Under the pieces are notes generated by a model, which had not been told where the DNA came from, made no database searches, and worked only from the letters and a program-made list of their open reading frames with translations. The position numbers and the translations under genes are program-made. Below, in pieces: positions 1 through 4,484 of a DNA stretch of 6,626 bases. This stretch comes from Glutamicibacter halophytocola (GTDB taxonomy: Bacteria > Actinomycetota > Actinomycetes > Actinomycetales > Micrococcaceae), in assembly GCF_001302565.1 (NCBI RefSeq), contig NZ_CP012751.1, positions 1 through 6,626 on the forward strand. Reading direction: 5' to 3'. The first letter of the stretch is position 1; every line of letters begins with the position of its first letter.

Positions 1-431
1 TGGAGGACGGTACGCGGATTCTTGCTGATTCTCAGCGCCAGGGATGGAGGATCATCTGCCTGGATCTGGGAGTTGATACCGCGACAGTAATGGGTGCTGG
101 GTTGTTCAATATGGCATTGAACTTCGCCGAGATCGAACGAAAGCTGATTGGGAAGCGAACATCTGAAGCCATGCAACAGAAGGCAGCCGATGGTCAGCAC
201 ATGGGACGGGTTTCGGTGTTGCCGCATGCTGTCATGCTGCGCATTCATGATCTACATCGGGGAGGGCTTTCGCTGCGACAAATCGTTGAGCGCCTGGAAG
301 CTGAGCAAGTGCCAACAGCCAGAGGCGGGCGCTGGCATGCCTCTACAGTGCGATCTGTTCTTAGCTCGGTGACGCTGCAGCGACTGCTCGATGACTCTTC
401 AATTGCTCCACGCGAAGCTATCGAAGCCTAG
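1..431 (+). CDS. Serine recombinase (resolvase/invertase family), C-terminal part; continues from 6359-6626 across the circular junction
   Basis: This is the C-terminal 142 residues of a site-specific serine recombinase, which breaks and rejoins DNA through a phosphoserine intermediate. Bases 1-2 complete a codon begun by base 6626, and the frame then runs from base 3 to the TAG at 429-431. The segment opens with EDGTRILADSQRQGW and continues LDLGVDT, then the long dimerization (E) helix containing FAEIERKLIGKRTSEAM, all typical of the catalytic domain after the RLSRS motif. The tail holds a DNA-binding helix-turn-helix of the kind seen in resolvases and recombinases (LSLRQIVERL, then GGRWHASTVRSVL). 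The rebuilt protein has 232 residues, a normal length for a small serine recombinase. Its stop overlaps the stop of the convergent HTH gene. Likely role: plasmid multimer resolution; inversion or integration cannot be excluded. No res site was identified with confidence. Confidence 0.93.
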   Translation, partial: EDGTRILADSQRQGWRIICLDLGVDTATVMGAGLFNMALNFAEIERKLIGKRTSEAMQQKAADGQHMGRVSVLPHAVMLRIHDLHRGGLSLRQIVERLEAEQVPTARGGRWHASTVRSVLSSVTLQRLLDDSSIAPREAIEA

Positions 432-1009
432 TTCCGACCGAATCCAAAGAGCTTTTTGAAGATCCCTCGTGAAGGTGGTTCTGGAGCTGGAATGTGAGGA
501 TTTTCAGGGGGTGTCACGGGGGTATCAAGGGGGGTGTCAGAGGGGGTATCTGGTACCCCTTCAGCTGGTGTCTTGGTAGGGGTGCCACTGGTACCCCTTT
601 CCAACATCCTGAGAGCTGCTGCTTGGACTTGGATGATGCGTTCTCGTTCGGCTGATATTGCTTCTGCGACTTGGGCGCGAGTCTCTGCTTCCACCAGTTT
701 CAACCTGAGCGTTTCCAGCTCGTTTGAGGGGGTCTCAACAGGGGGTATCAAGGGGGGTGTCAGAGGGGGTTCCACTGGGGGTGTCAGTGGTTTTTCTGGA
801 GGGGTGTCACTGGCAGGGGTGGTACCGGACAAGTAGCCGAGGGATACCAAGGCGGGGATAGGGATTTGCCACCCTTTATCGGTGATGGTTGTGCCTGCTG
901 CCACCAGTTGATCTTTGCGCCGACGCAAAGTAGAGACCGATACTCCGCAAGCCTTGGCCGCTTGAGTTAGACCCATCGTGGGTGGTTTATGTGCAGGACG
1001 TTGAGCCAT
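428..1009 (-). CDS. HTH / proline-rich / coiled-coil plasmid protein, candidate replication or partition factor
   Basis: A 193-residue protein. Residues 13-34 (LTQAAKACGVSVSTLRRR) form a helix-turn-helix like those of excisionase/MerR-type plasmid proteins, and a GWQIPIPAL wing follows. Residues 65-95 are Pro/Thr-rich, 96-138 form a charged coiled coil (LETLRLKLVEAETRAQVAEA), 140-180 are Pro/Thr-rich again, and the protein ends in a basic amphipathic tail (RGIFKKLFGFGRN). HTH plus coiled-coil proteins of this shape are common on small actinobacterial plasmids, where they are usually annotated only as HTH proteins. The ATG at 1009 follows a closely spaced GGAG. The gene is convergent with the recombinase. 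Because no classical Rep is encoded on this plasmid, this is the best protein candidate for an initiator or its helper. That is inference from absence and architecture. The GGGGTGTCA repeats inside the gene could be its binding sites. Confidence 0.8.
   Translation of the reverse strand: MAQRPAHKPPTMGLTQAAKACGVSVSTLRRRKDQLVAAGTTITDKGWQIPIPALVSLGYLSGTTPASDTPPEKPLTPPVEPPLTPPLIPPVETPSNELETLRLKLVEAETRAQVAEAISAERERIIQVQAAALRMLERGTSGTPTKTPAEGVPDTPSDTPLDTPVTPPENPHIPAPEPPSRGIFKKLFGFGRN
518..547. repeat. 30-bp exact direct repeat, copy 1 (copy 2 at 741-770)
   Basis: Bases 518-547 and 741-770 are identical over 30 bp and diverge immediately on both sides. Both lie inside the HTH gene, 223 bp apart. That spacing is not a multiple of three, so the two copies are read in different frames. 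Each contains GGGGTATCA and GGGGTGTCA 12 bp apart. Confidence 0.95.
741..770. repeat. 30-bp exact direct repeat, copy 2
   Basis: Second copy of the 518-547 repeat. On the coding (minus) strand it encodes part of the Pro/Leu/Thr run at residues 80-90, whereas copy 1 encodes a Thr-Pro-Ser-Asp run near residue 155. Confidence 0.95.
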
Positions 1010-1077
1010 ATCTCCAAATTACCGTGAGCCCCTGGATCAGGGTCTGTAGTGGTCAGCGCCACGCCGTTAAAAGGGAA

Positions 1078-1107
1078 ATCCCCGATCGGCGCCAACCAAT
1101 CGGGGAT
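1078..1107 (-). terminator. Perfect 9-bp hairpin with T-rich tail in the HTH gene leader; attenuator-like
   Basis: ATCCCCGAT at 1078-1086 pairs with ATCGGGGAT at 1099-1107 across a 12-nt loop. Read on the minus strand it is followed by TTCCCTTTT, which resembles an intrinsic terminator or attenuator. It would sit between a putative -10 (TATAGT, 1127-1132) and the HTH gene start at 1009. It could equally be a protein-binding palindrome. Confidence 0.45.
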
Positions 1108-1146
1108 CATTAAGTTTGTCAAAATAACTATAGAGCCAGTCTACCA

Positions 1147-1164
1147 AAGTCGCGCCAACGACTT
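1147..1164. repeat. 6-bp inverted repeat whose loop repeats the neighbouring hairpin's loop
   Basis: AAGTCG (1147-1152) and CGACTT (1159-1164) flank CGCCAA. The 8-mer GCGCCAAC at 1152-1159 also occurs at 1089-1096, in the loop of the 1078-1107 hairpin. Confidence 0.5.
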
Positions 1165-1509
1165 CCAGACGTACGCGGAGTAAGCGCCACCCGCGTGTCG
1201 AGAATACCGACTAAAACAAACACGCTAAGGCCCTCACACGGCCACCTTCCTGGGTTAGAGCCAGTTCTCCTTCTCGATCCGTAAACCAGCCAGATGCTGC
1301 TCATGTTGAGTGATCCATGAGCGCGAAGAAGTGCCGAATCTGGAATCACGGTTATGAAGCCCCTCGATGACAAGAGGGCAACACATCAAGAGCTTACGGA
1401 ACACGCCGCCACTGCATGGAAGTAATGCCCCATGCCAAGCGTGCAGGAGCACCATCCTGCCAACCGATGAACCGACCGACGCGACCGACGCGGTAACCCA
1501 TCACCTTTG

Positions 1510-1552
1510 CTTGTCTTGACCGTCCAACCCTTAGTTGGACTATCAAGGCAAG
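1510..1552 (+). ncRNA. Long stem-loop, candidate structured or antisense RNA
   Basis: The outer stem 1510-1519/1543-1552 has ten pairs, with one G-U if transcribed from the plus strand. A 2x2 internal loop follows, then a perfect 7-bp stem GTCCAAC/GTTGGAC (1522-1528/1534-1540) and a 5-nt loop CCTTA. The loop contains CUUA, which fits the YUNR U-turn motif known from copy-control antisense RNAs. The G-U pair becomes an A-C mismatch on the minus strand, favouring a plus-strand transcript. No clear promoter was found, so an RNA gene is only a candidate. Confidence 0.35.
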
Positions 1553-1690
1553 ACTCTGCCCTCAGCCCTCCCTCTGCTCCCTCTGCGGTTGCACCCCTCC
1601 GGCTTACTGTCAACGTCAGAAACGGGGCTTGGCAGTAATAAAAATAGAGTCTGAACGAAGTGAAGGCCTTTAACGCCTCGAGGTTAAAAC

Positions 1691-1738
1691 AAGGGTCGGG
1701 GTTGAGAATTTCTTATAGGCTTCTCAACCCCGACCCTT
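1691..1738 (-). terminator. Strong intrinsic terminator of the bacteriocin-like operon
   Basis: A perfect 18-bp inverted repeat: AAGGGTCGGGGTTGAGAA at 1691-1708 and its exact complement at 1721-1738, with a 12-nt loop. On the minus strand GTTTTAA follows the stem. It begins only 8 bp past the stop codon at 1747-1749. On the plus strand it may also insulate the operon from transcripts arriving from the non-coding region. Confidence 0.85.
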
Positions 1739-1746
1739 TATTCGAA

Positions 1747-2112
1747 CTAGCTTAAAGCTTTCGCTCCTCCTGCTTTGCTATGAACCACAGCTAGAGCAAT
1801 CCACAACAACACAGGCACTAGGGCAATTCCAGCAGTAATTGCAAAAGGCAACGTTGCGCTTGCGGTCAAGACGAACGCAGTACCCATCACGGAGATCACG
1901 CTAGCCACGATTCCGAGAATAAATCCTGCTTTGTTAGCTTCTCGGCTTACCTCGGCTACAGCCATGACACCTGACACAACAGCAGCGAGGGCCGCGATCA
2001 GGGACACCACTGTTAACCCATTCGCCCCGGTAAAAATTGATCCGACGGTAAAACACGCCGATACAGTGATTTTCAGTCCTGCGGACATCCCGAACATTCC
2101 TTCATTTTGCAT
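1747..2112 (-). CDS. Small multi-span membrane protein, putative immunity protein of the bacteriocin-like gene
   Basis: A 121-residue, strongly hydrophobic protein with about four predicted membrane segments, separated by a short polar loop containing EVSREANKAG and ending in a short tail, HSKAGGAKALS. I chose the ATG at 2110-2112 because GGAAGG (2121-2126) sits eight bases upstream. An in-frame GTG at 2119-2121 overlaps that ribosome site and is less likely. It lies 27 bp downstream of the secreted precursor gene in the same direction and is followed at once by a strong terminator, so the two form a unit. Bacteriocin immunity proteins are often small membrane proteins encoded directly after the structural gene, hence the suggestion. 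No family motif is recognised. It could instead help export the peptide. Confidence 0.7.
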   Translation of the reverse strand: MQNEGMFGMSAGLKITVSACFTVGSIFTGANGLTVVSLIAALAAVVSGVMAVAEVSREANKAGFILGIVASVISVMGTAFVLTASATLPFAITAGIALVPVLLWIALAVVHSKAGGAKALS

Positions 2113-2139
2113 TGAGATCACCTTCCGGAAAAGAACGGA

Positions 2140-2700
2140 TTATTTTGCCCAAGGGGTCGCGCACCAGGCCCCCGCTGCGGCAAGCGACGCGGCCAAACCG
2201 ACCACACCGCCCTTAACCGCTTGCTTGCCCAAGAACTTCACCATAGTTTGAGCAGCCTTGTTCCAATCCTTGCGGTTGATGTAGCCCAGAATGGTTCCTT
2301 CAGAAGCCCCGAAGAGGGCTCCGAATCCAGTGAAGTTCAAAACGCACTGGCCATAGCTTGCAGCTGACGCAACGGGAATATTGCCGATGTGAGTCTGCGG
2401 CACCTGGGCACGGAACTGGGCAATGATCTGCTTGCCTTCCACTTCACCAAAATGCTCGATGATGCTCTTTTCATCAACACGGAACGAACCATCTTCATTC
2501 TGGGTGATTCCATGCGTGAAAAGCGCTTCGAGATCCTTGGCCAACTTGTCGACTTCAGCATCGGAGACCGATTCATTTGCCACTGTCGCCGCCCCTGGCT
2601 TGAGCTGGGCAGGCGTCGACGCTGATGCGGGAAGTGCTGTGAAGGTCAATCCACAGGCCAGGACCGCAGCGATAGAAGCGTTCACAAACTTATTCTTCAT
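2140..2700 (-). CDS. Secreted bacteriocin-like precursor with signal peptide and two-cysteine hydrophobic C-terminal domain
   Basis: A 186-residue protein. Residues 1-27 are a classical Sec signal peptide: basic KNK, a hydrophobic core, then ASA at 25-27 as the probable signal peptidase site. Residues 28-112 are acidic and hydrophilic (SDAEVDKLAKDLEALF), like a pro-region. Residues 113-186 are Gly/Ala-rich and partly hydrophobic, with Cys119 and Cys180 placed to form one disulfide, a positively charged middle (INRKDWNKAAQTMVKFLGKQ) and a Gly/Ala-rich membrane-active-looking helix before the second cysteine. This layout suggests a secreted antimicrobial peptide released from a larger precursor, as in several actinobacterial bacteriocins. 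The GGAGAG at 2706-2711 gives a good start. The membrane protein directly downstream fits an immunity role. Antimicrobial activity is inferred; a secreted non-toxic protein is possible. Confidence 0.72.
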   Translation of the reverse strand: MKNKFVNASIAAVLACGLTFTALPASASTPAQLKPGAATVANESVSDAEVDKLAKDLEALFTHGITQNEDGSFRVDEKSIIEHFGEVEGKQIIAQFRAQVPQTHIGNIPVASAASYGQCVLNFTGFGALFGASEGTILGYINRKDWNKAAQTMVKFLGKQAVKGGVVGLAASLAAAGAWCATPWAK

Positions 2701-2725
2701 TTTTGCTCTCCAAATGAGCGTGAAC

Positions 2726-2748
2726 TGCCCCAGCTGGTCTCTGGGGCA
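2726..2748 (-). promoter_or_regulatory. 8-bp leader hairpin upstream of the bacteriocin-like gene
   Basis: TGCCCCAG (2726-2733) and CTGGGGCA (2741-2748) form a perfect stem with a 7-nt loop. It lies 15 bp upstream of the ribosome site of the precursor gene and downstream of the likely promoter. It may stabilise the mRNA, act as an attenuator or bind a regulator. It has no U-run, so it is not a standard terminator. Confidence 0.5.
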
Positions 2749-2759
2749 TCTTTCCTTAA

Positions 2760-2788
2760 AACATATCTAATCCAATTAGTTTAAGCTA
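2760..2788 (-). promoter_or_regulatory. Possible promoter of the bacteriocin-like operon, with overlapping palindromes
   Basis: On the minus strand TAGCTT (2783-2788) and TATGTT (2760-2765) are 17 bp apart in an AT-rich stretch. Both boxes match the consensus only weakly. The spacer contains the palindrome CTAAT-CCA-ATTAG (2767-2779), and a second one, CTACT-AA-AGTAG, lies at 2823-2834. Either could be an operator. Confidence 0.35.
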
Positions 2789-3050
2789 CCCCTGATGAAA
2801 CACCCTATTTTAAATTTACCTCCTACTAAAGTAGTATGGCGACTTCCATGAAAATGTGTTATTCAGGCACCTTCACTCCCACCCGTTCACCTTGCCCTCG
2901 CCACAGACCCAAGGCTCAAGCACCTCGACGGAACCCAGGGCACGCTTCGCAGGTGCCCTGGAAATCAACCTCCGCTGCGCTGCGGTTGATGGGCCGGCCC
3001 CGCGCCCTCCGCGTGTGCACTTGGGGGTCGTCGGTCCCGTGTCCGGCCCC

Positions 3051-3096
3051 CTGTTTGCGCGCGGCATTATCCTCCACGGTGGACGCGCGCAAACAG
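3051..3096. repeat. Perfect 12-bp inverted repeat with TATCCT in its loop
   Basis: CTGTTTGCGCGC (3051-3062) is complementary to GCGCGCAAACAG (3085-3096). The 22-nt spacer contains TTATCCTCC (3067-3075), close to the TATCCTG nic core of RP4-type MOBP origins, and a smaller palindrome TCCAC-G-GTGGA (3073-3083). It could be part of oriT or a site for the serine recombinase. Confidence 0.6.
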
Positions 3097-3110
3097 ATGC
3101 AAGGTATGAT
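3080..3110 (+). promoter_or_regulatory. Possible promoter of the mob operon
   Basis: TATGAT at 3105-3110 matches the -10 consensus at five of six positions. TGGACG at 3080-3085 is a weak -35 with a 19-bp spacer. The predicted start falls just before the 3118-3163 stem-loop, a place where MobC or relaxase binding to oriT could repress the operon. The position within the mob intergenic region supports it; the -35 does not. Confidence 0.35.
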
Positions 3111-3117
3111 TATCCGT

Positions 3118-3180
3118 AACGGAAAACTGTCGTACCGCTCGTGCCTCGCTGACAGTTTTCGTTCCGGCTTATCGCCCCTT
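3118..3180 (+). other. Candidate oriT core: stem-loop plus possible nic sequence
   Basis: GAAAACTGTC (3122-3131) and GACAGTTTTC (3151-3160) form a perfect 10-bp stem. It is extended by AAC/GTT (3118-3120/3161-3163) with a single bulged G at 3121. The loop is 19 nt. Eight bases past the core stem comes CTTATCGCCCC (3168-3178). A relaxase nicking site a short distance beyond an inverted repeat is the usual oriT layout. The nic position is inferred by analogy and cannot be placed exactly. Confidence 0.5.
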
Positions 3181-3236
3181 GCTCCTGCGGAGGGCTTGTT
3201 CTCGACCGCTGCGCGGCCTTCGGAAGGACGGTTGTT

Positions 3237-3722
3237 ATGGCGTTGTTTTCTAGGAAGAAAACACCTGCCCCGGCCCGGCCGCGGAACCCGTTTGTTGAGA
3301 CGCCGGAGCAGGAAGCTGCTCGGCGGGAACGGGAAGCGGCAGAGGCTGCTGCTGCCGAAGCATCGCGGGTGGTTTATGAGCCGCGCAAGGGTGGCCGGCC
3401 TACGGTGGAGAACCCTCGCACGAAGCGTGTCTCCCTGTCCTTGTCTGACCAGGAGCACGAAACTCTGGTCGCTGCGGCTGAAGGCCAGCGGGTGTCAGTG
3501 TGGGCACGTGAGGTATTGCTAGACAGGCTAGATACTAGTGAGGTAAGTCACATTCCTGGTGAAGTAGCTCGCTTGCGTGCGGATCTGGGCCGGGTGGGCT
3601 CAAACCTGAACCAGTTGGTGCGTGCGGTGAACTCTGGGCAGACCGTGTCCAGTGCTGAGTTGCTGGAGGCTGTGGAGGCGACGCGTGAGGAATTGGCGCG
3701 GGTGCGCGGTGAGCTGCCGTGA
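3237..3722 (+). CDS. MobC-like mobilization accessory protein (ribbon-helix-helix type)
   Basis: A 161-residue relaxosome accessory protein that probably binds oriT and helps the relaxase nick. Residues 22-43 are a charged, alanine-rich helix. Residues 62-97 (KRVSLSLSDQEHETL, then SVWAREVLLDRL) fit a ribbon-helix-helix fold. Residues 110-133 carry the MobC signature LRADLGRVGSNLNQLVRAVN, and a final helix follows. The start ATG has GGAAGGA (3222-3228) eight bases upstream. The stop overlaps the GTG of the relaxase gene (GTGA at 3719-3722), so the two are translationally coupled, a standard mobC-relaxase arrangement. The oriT-like repeats immediately upstream fit autoregulation by DNA binding. 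Family assignment is confident; the exact target is inferred. Confidence 0.88.
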   Translation: MALFSRKKTPAPARPRNPFVETPEQEAARREREAAEAAAAEASRVVYEPRKGGRPTVENPRTKRVSLSLSDQEHETLVAAAEGQRVSVWAREVLLDRLDTSEVSHIPGEVARLRADLGRVGSNLNQLVRAVNSGQTVSSAELLEAVEATREELARVRGELP

Positions 3723-4471
3723 TCGCGAAAATTACGCGGGGTAAGAATCCTGGGGATATTGGAGCGTATCTGCACGGGCCGGGGAAAGCGAACGAGCACA
3801 CCTACACTGCTGCCGGGCAGCGGGTCTCTGGTGGTGTGGTGGTCGGCTCGAACATTGGCGCCGAGGGGCAAACGGATCCGCGGTGGTGGGCGGGTGAGCT
3901 GCGTAAGGCGTTGAATACGCGTCCGGAGATCAAGAACCCGGTTTGGCACGCTTCCTTACGCAACACCAAGGAGGATCGGACGCTGTCGAATGAGCAGTGG
4001 GCTGATATTGGGCAGTCGTTCGCTGAGGACATGGGGTATGCGGAGCATCCGTGGGTGATGGTGCGTCATGGGGATGACCACGTGCATATCGTGGTCTCTC
4101 GGGTCGATGATGTGGGGGAGGTGTGGCATGCCAGGAACGACCGCCGGGTAGCACAAACAGCCTGCACCAAGCTGGAGAAAGCCTATGGGCTGGAGGCTGC
4201 GCCGCGTCGGCGGGAGCAGGCAAAGCAGCCGGTGCTGGTAGAGCGGGACAAGGCCCGGTTCAAAACCCAACAGGTTGCTTCGCAGCGTGAGCAAAAGGAA
4301 CGTGAAGCGCATGAAGCGACGAAGAAAGCTGCACAACGCGCCAAATGGCGCGATGCCAGTTTCCCGAATCCTCCCACTACACGTAGTTCCTTAAGCACGG
4401 CCGGTAAAAGAACGAAAAAATACACAGCGCCACAGATACATCCTTCACGCGATGAAGGATACGAAAGATAG
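3719..4471 (+). CDS. HUH relaxase (MobA/VirD2-like mobilization nuclease), short form
   Basis: A 250-residue relaxase that should nick one strand at oriT and stay covalently bound by a tyrosine during transfer. It starts with GTG and opens MIAKITRGKNPGDIGAYL, placing the likely catalytic Tyr at residue 17. WHASL at 76-80 is the second motif. RHGDDHVHIVVSRVD at 116-130 is the metal-binding HUH motif, with His117, His121 and His123. All catalytic elements are present. After a basic helix (about 165-210) the protein ends quickly, whereas many relaxases of this family run to roughly 400-600 residues. Its last 35 residues are Ser/Thr/Lys-rich and the DNA there is more AT-rich, suggesting C-terminal truncation by insertion of the downstream cassette. 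It should still be able to nick, using another plasmid's secretion system for transfer. Confidence 0.9.
   Translation: MIAKITRGKNPGDIGAYLHGPGKANEHTYTAAGQRVSGGVVVGSNIGAEGQTDPRWWAGELRKALNTRPEIKNPVWHASLRNTKEDRTLSNEQWADIGQSFAEDMGYAEHPWVMVRHGDDHVHIVVSRVDDVGEVWHARNDRRVAQTACTKLEKAYGLEAAPRRREQAKQPVLVERDKARFKTQQVASQREQKEREAHEATKKAAQRAKWRDASFPNPPTTRSSLSTAGKRTKKYTAPQIHPSRDEGYER
4440..4460 (+). repeat. 8-bp hairpin at the end of the relaxase gene, containing a 9-bp direct repeat
   Basis: ATCCTTCA (4440-4447) pairs with TGAAGGAT (4453-4460) over a 5-nt loop. ATGAAGGAT (4452-4460) recurs at 6359-6367, at the start of the recombinase gene, so it brackets the three-gene cassette. It could be a junction scar, a weak attenuator, or chance. 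Confidence 0.5.
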
Positions 4472-4484
4472 ATATTCTTAGCCA

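Larger units (their letters stand above)
508..809. repeat. Iteron-like array of GGGGTGTCA motifs in two clusters
   Basis: Exact GGGGTGTCA occurs on the plus strand at 508-516, 531-539, 754-762, 778-786 and 801-809. Adjacent copies within a cluster start 23 or 24 bp apart. Degenerate copies (GGGGTATCA at 519 and 742, GGGGTCTCA at 729, GGGGTATCT at 543) fill in at about 12-bp steps. The spacing resembles replication iterons. However, 12 bp is also four codons, matching the protein's repeating xTPP/xxPP pattern, so low-complexity coding expansion explains part of the signal. Function as an origin is a hypothesis. Confidence 0.45.
1010..1690. other. Hairpin-rich, apparently non-coding region; candidate replication or RNA-control locus
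   Basis: About 680 bp without a convincing gene. The minus-strand open frames here overlap each other, lack recognisable domains and have odd composition. Perfect or near-perfect inverted repeats recur: 1078-1107, 1147-1164, 1361-1378, 1414-1435, 1443-1460, 1510-1552 and 1669-1688. There is also a tandem 9-bp repeat CGACCGACG at 1473-1481 and 1482-1490. A minus-strand TATAGT (-10-like) lies at 1127-1132, upstream of the HTH gene, and gives a long possible leader for it. A plus-strand TATAGA overlaps the same place. Possible roles are vegetative origin, antisense or copy-control RNA, and leader of the HTH gene. The sequence alone does not decide among them. Confidence 0.5.
2836..3236. other. 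Intergenic mobilization region with clustered inverted repeats (oriT / mob promoter)
   Basis: A 400-bp stretch between the divergent bacteriocin-like and mob units. Open frames crossing it are rejected because they run through these palindromes, lack ribosome sites and look random. It holds, in order: IR 2935-2943/2953-2961 (CCAGGGCAC), IR 2964-2970/2984-2990 (ATCAACC), the palindrome GGGCCGGCCC at 2991-3000, a 12-bp IR at 3051-3096, a promoter-like TATGAT at 3105-3110, and the IR at 3118-3163. Such density directly before MobC and relaxase genes is typical of an oriT. A single-strand origin is an alternative for the 2935-3000 part. Confidence 0.65.

Noticed and set aside
518..770. CRISPR-like array from the 30-bp repeat
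   Set aside because: Only two exact copies 223 bp apart, inside a coding sequence, with no regular spacers and no cas genes.
534..836. Plus-strand 100-residue frame opposite the HTH gene
   Set aside because: Gly/Val/Ser-rich antisense shadow of the Pro/Thr-rich coding strand, without a ribosome site.
1128..1613. Three overlapping minus-strand open frames (66-81 residues) in the non-coding block
   Set aside because: They overlap one another in different frames, have no ribosome sites, no domain patterns and unlikely composition, and run through several hairpins.
2836..3522. A 228-residue plus-strand frame crossing the oriT region into mobC
   Set aside because: It passes through the palindromes, is Arg/Ser/Pro-rich like an out-of-frame GC-rich shadow, and overlaps the well-supported mobC gene.
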